A DNA stretch of 34,158 bases from the NCBI GenBank assembly GCA_002708105.2, contig PAOQ02000017.1, forward strand, positions 1 to 34,158, given 5' to 3'. Source of the stretch: a bacterium (GTDB taxonomy: Bacteria > Desulfobacterota_D > UBA1144). The first letter of the stretch is position 1. Each line of letters starts with the position of its first letter. Below are positions 16,592 to 25,187 of the stretch, one piece after another. Below the pieces are notes generated by a model that was not told where the DNA came from, did no database searches, and was given only the letters and a program-made list of their open reading frames with translations. Position numbers and translations under genes: made by a program.

Positions 16592-16597
16592 TACAAT
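16592..16597 (+). promoter_or_regulatory. Putative -10 element for uvrB
   Basis: TACAAT lies exactly 6 bases before the GTG start at 16604, with no Shine-Dalgarno between, so a leaderless uvrB mRNA is plausible. A good -35 is not seen at 16-18 bases. Confidence 0.4.
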
Positions 16598-16603
16598 ATT
16601 TAT

Positions 16604-18604
16604 GTGAATAAAGATTTTAAGATAGAGACTAAATTTAGACCAAATGGTGATCAGCCAGAAGCAATTTTAAAACTTGCTAAGAACCTAAATGATGGAGTAA
16701 AAGAACAAACTTTATTGGGCGTTACTGGGAGTGGGAAAACTTTTACTATTGCAAATGTAATTGAGAAAGTTAACAGACCCACTGTTATTATGGCCCATAA
16801 CAAAACTTTAGCTGCACAACTTTATGAAGAATTTAGGGAAATCTTTCCAAATAACGCTGTCCATTATTTTGTAAGTTATTACGATTATTACCAGCCTGAA
16901 GCCTACATTCCCTCATCAAATACATATATCGCTAAGGATTCTCAGATTAATGACCATATTGACCAGCTCAGACATGCTTCTACAAGTGCACTCTTTAATA
17001 GAAGGGATGTCATAATTGTATCCAGTGTTTCGTGTATATACGGTATAGGTTCACCAAAAGACTATTTTAATATGACGGTCGAACTAAAGGTAGGTACTAC
17101 GATAAATAGAGAATCTTTGCTTGAAGAGTTGATAAAAATTCAATACACCCGATCAAGATTTGAATTAGCTCGGGGTTCTTTTAGGGCTATTGGAAATAAT
17201 GTTGACATTATCCCTTCAAATTATGAAGATAAAGCTGTTAAAGTTCAATTTAATGATGATTCTATAGCCGCTCTATATGAAATAGATCCTTTGAGTGGAG
17301 AGATAATTCAAGATATAGATCGAGTTGTTATATTTCCAAGTACTCATTATGTAGTAGAAAAAATGACAACAGAAAAAGCAATTCGCTCCATCGAATTAGA
17401 GCTTAAAGATCAGGTAAAATTTTTCAAAAAGAATGGACAGTTAGATGAAATGAAAAGAATTCAAGAAAGAACAGCTAAAGACTTAGAGTTGATGGAGATA
17501 ATGGGTTTTTGTCCAGGAATTGAAAATTATTCAAGACATCTTGATCAAAGGGTAAAAGGCGAGCCACCTTTCACTCTTATTGACTATTTCCCTGATGATT
17601 TTCTTCTTGTAATAGATGAGAGCCATCAAACAATACCACAGATTAGAGGTATGTATGCTGGTGATAGAAGTAGAAAGCAAACTTTAGTTGACCATGGATT
17701 TAGGCTGCCTTCAGCATTAGATAACAGGCCTCTTAATTTAGAAGAGTTTGAAAAGAAGATTAACCAAATTATTTATGTTTCTGCTACACCATCTGATTAT
17801 GAAAAGAAAAAGAGTGGACGTCAGATAGTAGAGCAAATAATAAGACCAACAGGATTAATTGACCCAGTTCTTGAGGTTAGGCCAGCAAAGAATCAAATTG
17901 ATAATTTACTCAAAGAAATTAATAAAAATGTGGAAAATAGTGAGAAAGTTCTCGTTACTACATTGACAAAAAAAATGGCTGAAGAGATTACTTCCTATTT
18001 TAAAGGGCTTGGTGTCAGGGTTGAATATATGCATTCAGATATAAAAACTTTAGAAAGAGTAGAAATCCTAAAAAGATTAAGAAATGACGAATTCGATGTT
18101 TTGGTTGGAATTAATTTATTGAGAGAAGGCTTAGATCTTCCCGAGGTTTCACTTGTGGCAATTTTAGATTCTGATAAAGAGGGATACTTAAGGTCTGAAA
18201 CATCATTGATTCAAACATTTGGAAGAGCTGCAAGGAATATCAATGGAAGAGTAATTATGTATGCAGATGAAATTACTAAATCTATGCAAACTGCAATTAA
18301 AGAATCAAATAGAAGAAGAAATATTCAATCAGATTTCAATAGGGAAAATAATGTTAGTCCTAAATCTATTATCAAGAAAAAAGATTCAAGCATATCCTCT
18401 ATTTATAATATTGAATATAATCAAGAAATACTTAACTTAGATTTTAATATCCCTCCACACAAAATTCCAAAAGAAATTGAGAAATTACGAGGCGAAATGA
18501 AAATATTATCGGATGAGTTAAAATTTGAAGAAGCTGGTAGAATCAGAGATAAAATTAAAAAACTAAGAAAAATTGAGCTTGCATATATCGAAGAGATTGC
18601 ATAG
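16604..18604 (+). CDS. uvrB: Excinuclease ABC subunit B
   Basis: The 666-aa damage-verification helicase of nucleotide excision repair, working with UvrA, UvrC and UvrD. Walker A is GVTGSGKTF (39-47), the beta-hairpin YYDYYQPEAYIP lies at about 91-102 and the DEAD-like motif DESHQTIPQ at about 338. GINLLREGLDLPEVSLVAILDSD and QTFGRAARNINGRV are the helicase C-terminal motifs. A UVR domain that contacts UvrC lies near 625-660. The start is GTG; the overlapping ATG at 16602 is followed at once by a stop. The gene is single and ends just before a strong terminator. Confidence 0.98.
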   Translation: MNKDFKIETKFRPNGDQPEAILKLAKNLNDGVKEQTLLGVTGSGKTFTIANVIEKVNRPTVIMAHNKTLAAQLYEEFREIFPNNAVHYFVSYYDYYQPEAYIPSSNTYIAKDSQINDHIDQLRHASTSALFNRRDVIIVSSVSCIYGIGSPKDYFNMTVELKVGTTINRESLLEELIKIQYTRSRFELARGSFRAIGNNVDIIPSNYEDKAVKVQFNDDSIAALYEIDPLSGEIIQDIDRVVIFPSTHYVVEKMTTEKAIRSIELELKDQVKFFKKNGQLDEMKRIQERTAKDLELMEIMGFCPGIENYSRHLDQRVKGEPPFTLIDYFPDDFLLVIDESHQTIPQIRGMYAGDRSRKQTLVDHGFRLPSALDNRPLNLEEFEKKINQIIYVSATPSDYEKKKSGRQIVEQIIRPTGLIDPVLEVRPAKNQIDNLLKEINKNVENSEKVLVTTLTKKMAEEITSYFKGLGVRVEYMHSDIKTLERVEILKRLRNDEFDVLVGINLLREGLDLPEVSLVAILDSDKEGYLRSETSLIQTFGRAARNINGRVIMYADEITKSMQTAIKESNRRRNIQSDFNRENNVSPKSIIKKKDSSISSIYNIEYNQEILNLDFNIPPHKIPKEIEKLRGEMKILSDELKFEEAGRIRDKIKKLRKIELAYIEEIA

Positions 18605-18638
18605 TCCCTCTTAAATGGTATCATTTTATAAGTATTTT

Positions 18639-18667
18639 GAAGCGGGCTAGTCCCGCTTCTTTTATTT
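18639..18667 (+). terminator. Rho-independent terminator after uvrB
   Basis: A perfect 8-bp stem GAAGCGGG / CCCGCTTC (18639-18646 with 18652-18659) encloses a 5-base loop and is followed by a T-rich tail (TTTTATTT). It lies 35 bases after the uvrB stop and 13 bases before the rimP start, so it both ends uvrB and lies in the immediate leader of the rimP operon. Confidence 0.9.
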
Positions 18668-18679
18668 GAAGGTATTTAT

Positions 18680-19138
18680 TTGGAGAAAGTTAATTTAAAT
18701 AAGATTACTTCTTTTGTTCAAACTATATGTTCGAATAGTGGTTTTGAATTGGTTGATATTGAGCACTCAAATCCCAGTAATTCCTTAAAACTTGTTATTT
18801 TTATTGACAAGAACGGAGGGGTTAGTTTGGATGATTGTGTTGATTTCAATCAAATGATTAATGATAGTGGAGAGCTAGATAATTTAATAAATTCTAGCTA
18901 TACGCTCGAAGTTTCTTCGCCAGGACCTAAAAGGCCTTTGAAAATTCTATCTGACTATGTCAGGTTCAAGGGAAAGAAAGCAAAGATTAAGTTGATTAGT
19001 CTAGACAAAGAGAGTTCGAAGAAAGTTTTCGTTGGAATTATTGAAGACGTTATTGAGAGTAAAATAATAATAAATGATAGTGGAAAAATGTTTCATATAA
19101 ATTTTGATAATATTTTAAAAGCTAACTTAAGTTTGTAG
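18680..19138 (+). CDS. rimP: Ribosome maturation factor RimP
   Basis: A 152-aa protein needed for 30S subunit maturation, of normal length. It has the typical N-terminal GFELVDIEHSNPS, the FIDKNGGVSLDDCVDFN block and TLEVSSPGPKRPL, with a C-terminal SH3-like barrel. Start is TTG at 18680, preceded by GAAGG (18667-18671) at good spacing. It opens the conserved rimP-nusA-infB cluster, 9 bases before nusA. The terminator just upstream means its promoter is either very close to or inside the hairpin region, or transcription reads through. Confidence 0.95.
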   Translation: MEKVNLNKITSFVQTICSNSGFELVDIEHSNPSNSLKLVIFIDKNGGVSLDDCVDFNQMINDSGELDNLINSSYTLEVSSPGPKRPLKILSDYVRFKGKKAKIKLISLDKESSKKVFVGIIEDVIESKIIINDSGKMFHINFDNILKANLSL

Positions 19139-19147
19139 AGGAAAATA

Positions 19148-20482
19148 ATGAATGAAGAATTAGCCAGAGTAATTGAATCAGTTTCTAAAGATAAAGGAAT
19201 TGAAAAAGAAATAATATTGGAAGCAGTTAATGAGTCTGTTGTTTCAGCGGCACATAAATTGCTTAAGACTGATCCAAGATATAAAGATTTAGAATGTCAA
19301 TTTAATGAATATAATGATATTGAATTATTTGAATTTAAAAAAGTAGTTGATGATCTTTTCGATGAAGACATGGAAATTTCTATAGAGGAAGCAAGAAAAC
19401 TTGATCCAGAAATTCAAATTGGTGAAGAGATAGGAATTAAGCTCGATCCAAGCTATACGAGAATTGCGATTCAAAATGCTAGACAAAAAATCATTCAAAA
19501 ATTAAAAGAAGCTGAGGCTAAAGTTATTTATGAAGAATTTAAATCACGCCAAGGTGAGCTTGTTAATGGAATAGTTAGAAGGATTTCCAAAGGAACAATT
19601 ATTGTTGATATTGGTAGAACAGAGGCGATTATTCCATACGAAGAACAGGTTCCTAGAGAATATTTTCAGCCAAAAGATAGGTTGAGAGCCGTTTTATTAA
19701 ATATTGAAGAAGATAAGAGAGGAACAAAATTAATTATATCTAGAGCTCATAAAGATTTTGTTGAGTCGCTATTCAAAGCAGAGGTTCCTGAAATTGGTGA
19801 GGGTATAGTTCAAATAATGGGTATTTCAAGAGATCCAGGTGGTAGAACTAAAATTGCGGTATCTTCAACAGACCAAGACATAGATCCAGTTGGAGCATGT
19901 GTTGGGATGAGAGGATCAAGAGTTCAAAATATTATTCAAGAGCTTAAGGGAGAAAAGATAGACATAGTACCATGGTCAGTAGATGTAGCTCGGTATGCAT
20001 GTAATTCATTGTCCCCCGCTAGAGTTAACAAGGTTATAATGGATGATGTTTCTAAGGCAATGGAGGTTATAGTTGACGAGGATCAATTTTCACTAACAAT
20101 TGGCAGAAAAGGTCAAAATGTTAGATTAGCTTCTGATTTATTAGGTTGGGATATAACTATCAAGACCGATGTACAACTGAGAGAAGAGCAGCAAAACGTA
20201 GTAAAATTACTATTAACTCTCCCAAAAGTGTCAGAAGTAAATGCAAACCTTTTATTCGCAGGTGGTTTTCATACTTTAGAGGATGTTGCTTTTGGTGAGA
20301 TCGAGGCAATACAGAAATCTTCTGGTATCACAGATACTGAAGATGTAGAAAGAATACAGATTGCTGCAAAAACTGCTTTACAGGAAAAACTTAGAAATGC
20401 ACCAGTTGAAGAATTAGAAAGTATTGATGAGGAAGATAAAATTACTGAAGAGGATAAAATTGCCGAGGAAGATAAAACATAG
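19148..20482 (+). CDS. nusA: Transcription termination/antitermination factor NusA
   Basis: A 444-aa RNA polymerase-binding factor that modulates pausing, termination and antitermination. The N-terminal domain (1 to about 125) binds polymerase; an S1 domain follows (GELVNGIVRRISKGTIIVDIG, about 137-157 onward). Two KH domains have GMRGSRVQNI (near 255) and GRKGQNVRLA (near 319), and a helix-hairpin-helix-like part follows (VNANLLFAGGFHTLEDVA). The tail ends in a tandem acidic repeat, EEDKIT-EEDKIA-EEDKT. A Shine-Dalgarno GAGG precedes the ATG. It is followed by infB after 3 bases. Confidence 0.97.
   Translation: MNEELARVIESVSKDKGIEKEIILEAVNESVVSAAHKLLKTDPRYKDLECQFNEYNDIELFEFKKVVDDLFDEDMEISIEEARKLDPEIQIGEEIGIKLDPSYTRIAIQNARQKIIQKLKEAEAKVIYEEFKSRQGELVNGIVRRISKGTIIVDIGRTEAIIPYEEQVPREYFQPKDRLRAVLLNIEEDKRGTKLIISRAHKDFVESLFKAEVPEIGEGIVQIMGISRDPGGRTKIAVSSTDQDIDPVGACVGMRGSRVQNIIQELKGEKIDIVPWSVDVARYACNSLSPARVNKVIMDDVSKAMEVIVDEDQFSLTIGRKGQNVRLASDLLGWDITIKTDVQLREEQQNVVKLLLTLPKVSEVNANLLFAGGFHTLEDVAFGEIEAIQKSSGITDTEDVERIQIAAKTALQEKLRNAPVEELESIDEEDKITEEDKIAEEDKT
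20429..20479 (+). repeat. 18-bp tandem repeat encoding the acidic NusA tail
   Basis: Nearly three copies of an 18-bp unit (20429-20446, 20447-20464, 20465-20479) encode EEDKIT, EEDKIA and EEDKT directly before the nusA stop codon. Units differ at several third positions, so the repeat is not brand new. Confidence 0.8.
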
Positions 20483-20485
20483 TCA

Positions 20486-22996
20486 ATGAAGAAAGTTAAA
20501 ACAAAAGTTAAAGATTTAGCGTTAGAGATTTCTGTAGAAATTAAAGATATTTTATCTAAATGCAAAGAACTTTCTATTATCGCTAGAAGCGCATCTAGTA
20601 CAATTAAAGATGAGGATGTTGAACGAATCAAAGGTTCTTTTTCAAAATCAAAAATCAAAACAGAAAAATCAGATAGAGATATAGTAAAGCGTGCTGGTGG
20701 AAAGGTAACGATACGAAGAAAGAAAATGAAACCTAAGGAAGAACCTAAGGAAGAAGAGAATAAAATCAAAAATGAATCTGAAAAGATAGATGAAACAGAA
20801 ATAGAAAAAGGATTAGAGAATCAAGATTCAGTTATCGAGTCTGCAGATGTAAATGATACATCTCCAGAAGTGCAGAAAGAGCTAAAAGTAGATGCAGTGA
20901 CTTTAGATGACAAGTCTTCAACTGAAGACGAAGCAGTTGTACCAGATATAGAAAAATCAACATCTACTCCAAATCAAAATTTCAATCAACCAAAAAAGAA
21001 AGATTTAGAACAAAAACCAAAGAAAAAGTCAAAAATTAAAGTTTCAAAAGAAGTCATAATAGATGATGAAGCTATGGACGCATTGAAGAGTGCTGTTAAA
21101 GCAAAGCTACCAGGTACAAGAAAAGAGTTTTTGGTTTCAAATAATTTTCCAAAAAAAGCAAAGAATCAAAAAGATTCTCAACAAGATGAATCTTTGAATG
21201 GTGGCTCTAATGAGGGTGATTCAGAAGTTAAGAAGAAGGTAAATAAAATAAAAATTCAAGAAAAGATTCTGGTTACACTCCTTGCATCAAAGTTAAAAGT
21301 CAAAATAAATGAAGTTATCAAGAAAGCTTCTTTACTTGGTTTAAATGTAACCTTTAAAGATGAGATTGACTCAGATGAAGCTACCATTATAGCTTCCGAA
21401 TTTAATTATGATGTCGAAGTTGATTCATATAATGAAAAAACTGTTTTAAGTGAGGGGATTTCAAGAAAGGATTCGGATATTAAATTGAGACCTCCAATAA
21501 TTACAGTTATGGGCCATGTTGATCATGGGAAAACATCATTGTTAGATTATATTAGAAAGTCAAAAGTCGCAGATAAAGAATATGGAGGCATAACACAATC
21601 GATTGGAGCATATAGTGTTAAATTTAATAAAAATGAATTAGTATTTATAGATACTCCAGGACATGCTGCTTTTTCTTCAATGCGTTCTAGAGGCGCTAGT
21701 CTGACAGATATAGTTATATTAGTTGTTGCTGCTGACGATGGAGTTATGCCTCAAACTGTTGAGGCTATAAACCATGCAAAGTCGGCTGATGTGCCAATAA
21801 TTGTAGCTATAAATAAGATTGATAAGGCGGACTCTAATATTGATAATATTAAAACTAAATTATCAGAACATGGTCTTACACCCGAAGATTGGGGTGGAGA
21901 AACAACTTTTGTCCCTGTATCAGCTTTAAATGGACAAGGTATTGATGAATTATTAGAGCTAATAAGTCTGCAAGCTGAAGTGATGGAGTTGAAAGCGAAT
22001 GCCGAGGTATTTTCTTCTGGTTACGTACTAGAATCATTCTTAGATAAGGGAAGAGGAGTTGTTGCAACAATTATTCCCAAAGAAGGAAAGATTAAGAAAG
22101 GGGATACGATTCTTTGTGGAACAAGCTCTGGTAAAATAAGAGCTTTGATTAGTGATAGCGGAGAACAACTTAAAGAATCAGGACCTTCTATTCCGGTTGA
22201 AATATTAGGTTTAAATTCTGTTCCTGATGCTGGCCTGCAATATAATATTGTAAAAAACGAAAAAATTGCTAAAGAGATTATCAAGAACAGGTTGGATACA
22301 ATCGTAGAAGAGGAAACTTTTGCTAAACATACAGTTGACTTAGATTTTATTAATTCTGATTTAGAACTGAATACAATTAAGGAATTGCCAATAATTATTA
22401 AGGCAGATACTCAAGGCTCATTAGACGCATTAGTCTCAGCTTTATTTAATTTCGAATCTTCGAAATGTAAACCTAAATTGGTTCATAGTGCTGTTGGAAA
22501 CATTAACGAGTCAGATTTTACTCTCGCTGAATCAACAGGCTCATTAATTTTGGGTTTTTCAACCTCGATAGAGTCAAAAGTAAAAACGCTCTTAGATAAA
22601 TCCTCGGTGAGATGCGAAGTCTTTAAAATAATATATGAAATATTGGATCGTATTAAAGAGTTATTAGAAGGACTATTGGATCCAATTTTAGAAGAAAAAG
22701 TACTTGGTCACGCAGAGATAAAAGAGATATTTAATCTTACAAAGCAAGGAAGGGTTGCTGGCTGTATGATTACAGATGGAAAGGCAGTTAGGGGCTCTAA
22801 TATGAGAGTAACAAGGGAGGGGGAATTAGTTCTCGAAACAGAAATAAATTCTCTTAAAAGATTTAAGGATGATGTTAAAGAAGTGGCAAATGGCTTTGAA
22901 TGTGGAATAGGCTTTGAAAATGATCATAATATCAAAGAAGGTGATATTATCGAAATTTTTACTTATGATAAAATAACTCAAAAGATAGATTTCTAA
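20486..22996 (+). CDS. infB: Translation initiation factor IF-2
   Basis: An 836-aa GTPase that brings initiator tRNA to the ribosome. The N-terminus has an IF2_N-type helical domain (VKDLALEISVEIKDILSKC), then a long Lys/Glu-rich low-complexity linker (about 55-250), then a second IF2_N-like segment (ILVTLLASKLKVKINEVI). The GTPase has G1 GHVDHGKT (near 343), G3 DTPGHAAF (near 390) and G4 NKID (near 443). The C-terminal domains are complete to residue 836. ATG begins 3 bases after the nusA stop. rbfA, which often follows infB, is absent; the next gene starts with no gap. Confidence 0.98.
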   Translation: MKKVKTKVKDLALEISVEIKDILSKCKELSIIARSASSTIKDEDVERIKGSFSKSKIKTEKSDRDIVKRAGGKVTIRRKKMKPKEEPKEEENKIKNESEKIDETEIEKGLENQDSVIESADVNDTSPEVQKELKVDAVTLDDKSSTEDEAVVPDIEKSTSTPNQNFNQPKKKDLEQKPKKKSKIKVSKEVIIDDEAMDALKSAVKAKLPGTRKEFLVSNNFPKKAKNQKDSQQDESLNGGSNEGDSEVKKKVNKIKIQEKILVTLLASKLKVKINEVIKKASLLGLNVTFKDEIDSDEATIIASEFNYDVEVDSYNEKTVLSEGISRKDSDIKLRPPIITVMGHVDHGKTSLLDYIRKSKVADKEYGGITQSIGAYSVKFNKNELVFIDTPGHAAFSSMRSRGASLTDIVILVVAADDGVMPQTVEAINHAKSADVPIIVAINKIDKADSNIDNIKTKLSEHGLTPEDWGGETTFVPVSALNGQGIDELLELISLQAEVMELKANAEVFSSGYVLESFLDKGRGVVATIIPKEGKIKKGDTILCGTSSGKIRALISDSGEQLKESGPSIPVEILGLNSVPDAGLQYNIVKNEKIAKEIIKNRLDTIVEEETFAKHTVDLDFINSDLELNTIKELPIIIKADTQGSLDALVSALFNFESSKCKPKLVHSAVGNINESDFTLAESTGSLILGFSTSIESKVKTLLDKSSVRCEVFKIIYEILDRIKELLEGLLDPILEEKVLGHAEIKEIFNLTKQGRVAGCMITDGKAVRGSNMRVTREGELVLETEINSLKRFKDDVKEVANGFECGIGFENDHNIKEGDIIEIFTYDKITQKIDF

Positions 22997-23989
22997 ATGA
23001 ATAATAGTAGCTTTGCAGAACTAAAATCAATAATTGAGAGCAAGAAGAAAGTTTTAGTAGTTAGTCATTATAATCCTGATGGTGACGCGATTGGATCTTC
23101 GTTTGCCTTTGCAAATTTTTTAAATTTATTTGGTATAGAGGCACATGTATATAATTTGGATAAAGTTCCCAATTATCTAGATTTTCTCAAAACATTAAAT
23201 TTTCATAATTCAATTAAAACAATTCCCAACGACATAGACTTATATGTGATTGTTGACTTTAATGATTTAGAAAGAAGTGGAAATGAGATGATGAATTATC
23301 TAGAACGTAAAATTAAGGAAAAAAAGCCATTAATATTAATTGATCATCATGAGAATAATAAGGTTAACTATGGGCATAGATTTATTGATACTTCAGCATC
23401 TTCAACGGGAGTTCTTATATATAAATTATTAGCAGAATTTGATCAAGAAATTAATTCTGAAATCTCAACAGCCTTACTTACAACAATAATTACCGATACG
23501 TCTTCATATAAAAATTCCAATGTTAATACAGATTCTTTTTATATTTCAGCTGAGCTTATTAAATCTAAGGCTGATATAGGGCTCATTAACAGGAATATAT
23601 ATAAACTAGGCAATATCAATGCATTGCAACTTAGAAATAAAATCCATGGAACCCTTCATTTTATAGAAGAGCATAAATTGGCAATTTGCTATTCTTTAAA
23701 TGATTTCTATAATCAAACTAGAACTACAAAGGAAGATTCTGAAGGTATAGCAAATGGTTTAATCTTTTACAATAATGTTGAAGTAGGTGTATTTATTCGT
23801 GAGATTAAAGAAAATAGTTGGAAAGTAAGCATGAGGACAAATAATTATATTAATCTATCAAAGTTTGCTCAAGTATTCGGTGGTGGCGGTCATAAAAATG
23901 CTTCAGGATTTACATATACTGGAAAGCTTGAGAATTTAATTGAGAAATTAATAGAAAATATGAAAAATGAATCAGATAATTGTAGTTGA
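22997..23989 (+). CDS. nrnA: DHH/DHHA1 phosphoesterase, NrnA-like nanoRNase / pAp phosphatase
   Basis: A 330-aa DHH-superfamily protein. Manganese-site motifs include HYNPDGDAIGSS (24-35), VIVDFND (88-94) and the name-giving DHHEN (from about 115); the C-terminal DHHA1 domain has FGGGGHKNASGF (about 294-305). Family members degrade 2-5-nt RNA and dephosphorylate pAp, and cytoplasmic location fits. The gene abuts infB (stop TAA then ATG) and overlaps truB by 23 bases, the same neighbourhood as in many bacteria. Substrate preference, RNA, pAp or cyclic-dinucleotide products, cannot be told. Confidence 0.9.
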   Translation: MNNSSFAELKSIIESKKKVLVVSHYNPDGDAIGSSFAFANFLNLFGIEAHVYNLDKVPNYLDFLKTLNFHNSIKTIPNDIDLYVIVDFNDLERSGNEMMNYLERKIKEKKPLILIDHHENNKVNYGHRFIDTSASSTGVLIYKLLAEFDQEINSEISTALLTTIITDTSSYKNSNVNTDSFYISAELIKSKADIGLINRNIYKLGNINALQLRNKIHGTLHFIEEHKLAICYSLNDFYNQTRTTKEDSEGIANGLIFYNNVEVGVFIREIKENSWKVSMRTNNYINLSKFAQVFGGGGHKNASGFTYTGKLENLIEKLIENMKNESDNCS

Positions 23990-24857
23990 TAAGCCATATG
24001 GACTTACTTCGTCCTACGTAGTAAAAAAATTAAAAAAACTATTTGGCGCAAAAAAGGCAGGACATTCTGGAACTTTGGACCCATTAGCTACAGGAGTTCT
24101 TGTTGTTTACTTTGATGATATGACAAAGCTGATACCTTATGTTGATGAGAATATAAAAAACTACCAAGTTAAGATCTTGCTAGGGTTAGAAACTGATACT
24201 TTAGATATATCTGGAAAAATAACAAATCTATCAAAAATTAAAGATTATTCAATTGCCGACTTTAATAAAACTATTTCTAATTTTATTGGTGAATACATTT
24301 ATTCTCCACCTATATATTCTGCTATTAAGGTTAAAGGCATCCCTTCTTATACATATGCAAGAGATGGAGTAGATGTTGAACTACCTGTAAAGAAATCCAT
24401 TATAGAAAAGATCAAAATCATTGAATCTGGTTTGTCGACTTTAAATTTAAAAGTTACATCTTCTAAGGGAACCTATATAAGAGCATTGGCGAGAGATATT
24501 GGGCTTTCACTGGGTTCTTATGGAACTGTATCAAAATTACGCAGGCTTAGTACTGGGAAGTTTAATATAAATGAGGCAAACAATTATAATTCATTAATTA
24601 AAGGAGATAGGCCAACTTTCATTAATTTAAAAAATATTTTTTTATCGGTTCAAATAGATAGTAAAATTTATAGCAAACTATTAAATGAAAAAAATTATAA
24701 GAAAGTAGATTTAACAGTTTTTTTGGAAGATTTTCCAAATTCAGAGAGGATTTTATTGTTTAAAGATGATGATCCAATCTTAATTGCCGTAAATAAATTC
24801 AATGATGTATCGAGCTATATATCGTCAGAAATAAAGTTTTTTAGTAAAAAAAATTAA
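23967..24857 (+). CDS. truB: tRNA pseudouridine(55) synthase TruB
   Basis: A 296-aa enzyme that makes pseudouridine 55 in the T-loop of tRNAs. The catalytic Asp is Asp38 in AGHSGTLDPLATGVL. Other family blocks are IVVDKPYGLTS at the start, KNYQVKILLGLETDTLD, SPPIYSAIKVKG and KGTYIRALARDIG. The C-terminal part (about 215-296) is divergent and Lys/Asp-rich, replacing the usual PUA-like tail. The start lies inside nrnA by 23 bases, which suggests coupled translation. ribF, often next to truB, is not here. Confidence 0.97.
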   Translation: MNQIIVVDKPYGLTSSYVVKKLKKLFGAKKAGHSGTLDPLATGVLVVYFDDMTKLIPYVDENIKNYQVKILLGLETDTLDISGKITNLSKIKDYSIADFNKTISNFIGEYIYSPPIYSAIKVKGIPSYTYARDGVDVELPVKKSIIEKIKIIESGLSTLNLKVTSSKGTYIRALARDIGLSLGSYGTVSKLRRLSTGKFNINEANNYNSLIKGDRPTFINLKNIFLSVQIDSKIYSKLLNEKNYKKVDLTVFLEDFPNSERILLFKDDDPILIAVNKFNDVSSYISSEIKFFSKKN

Positions 24858-24920
24858 ACTTACTTGATTTTCTTTAATTATTCATTAATTATTAAGCTAT
24901 TAAAAATTAAAGAGGTTGTT

Positions 24921-25181
24921 TTGGGAATTAGTAAACAAGAGATAATATCTGAATTTGGTAAAGATTCTAAGGATACAGGTTCAACAGCGGTACAAATTTC
25001 TATACTAACTAAAAGAATTGAAGTACTTACAAAACACATACAAGGCATGAAAAAAGATGTCTCGTCAAGAAGAGGGCTTTTATTGCTTATTGATAAAAGA
25101 CGAAAGCTCCTTAAATATATTAAAAATAAAAATAACACCCAATACTTGGATTTATTAAATAAACTAGGTTTAAGAAAATAG
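24921..25181 (+). CDS. rpsO: 30S ribosomal protein S15
   Basis: An 86-aa ribosomal protein that binds 16S rRNA early in 30S assembly. Typical blocks are KQEIISEFGKDSKDTGSTAV, HIQGMKKDVSSRRGLL and DKRRKLLKYIK. The frame is open upstream to 24864, but the TTG at 24921 gives the usual N-terminus (GISKQEI) and has AAAGAGG 5 bases before it. The 63 bases between truB and this start form an AT-rich leader in which S15 could bind its own mRNA as in other bacteria; I see no clear conserved structure. pnp follows after 6 bases. Confidence 0.96.
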   Translation: MGISKQEIISEFGKDSKDTGSTAVQISILTKRIEVLTKHIQGMKKDVSSRRGLLLLIDKRRKLLKYIKNKNNTQYLDLLNKLGLRK

Positions 25182-25187
25182 CATTTC

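Noticed and set aside
20269-20769. 166-aa minus-strand open frame across the nusA-infB junction
   Set aside because: It is Ser/Leu/Ile-rich mirror-frame translation of Asp/Glu/Lys-rich coding sequence in two certain genes.
24858-24920. S15 autoregulatory RNA structure in the rpsO leader
   Set aside because: The 63-base leader is AT-rich and I could not find a convincing conserved stem or pseudoknot by eye.
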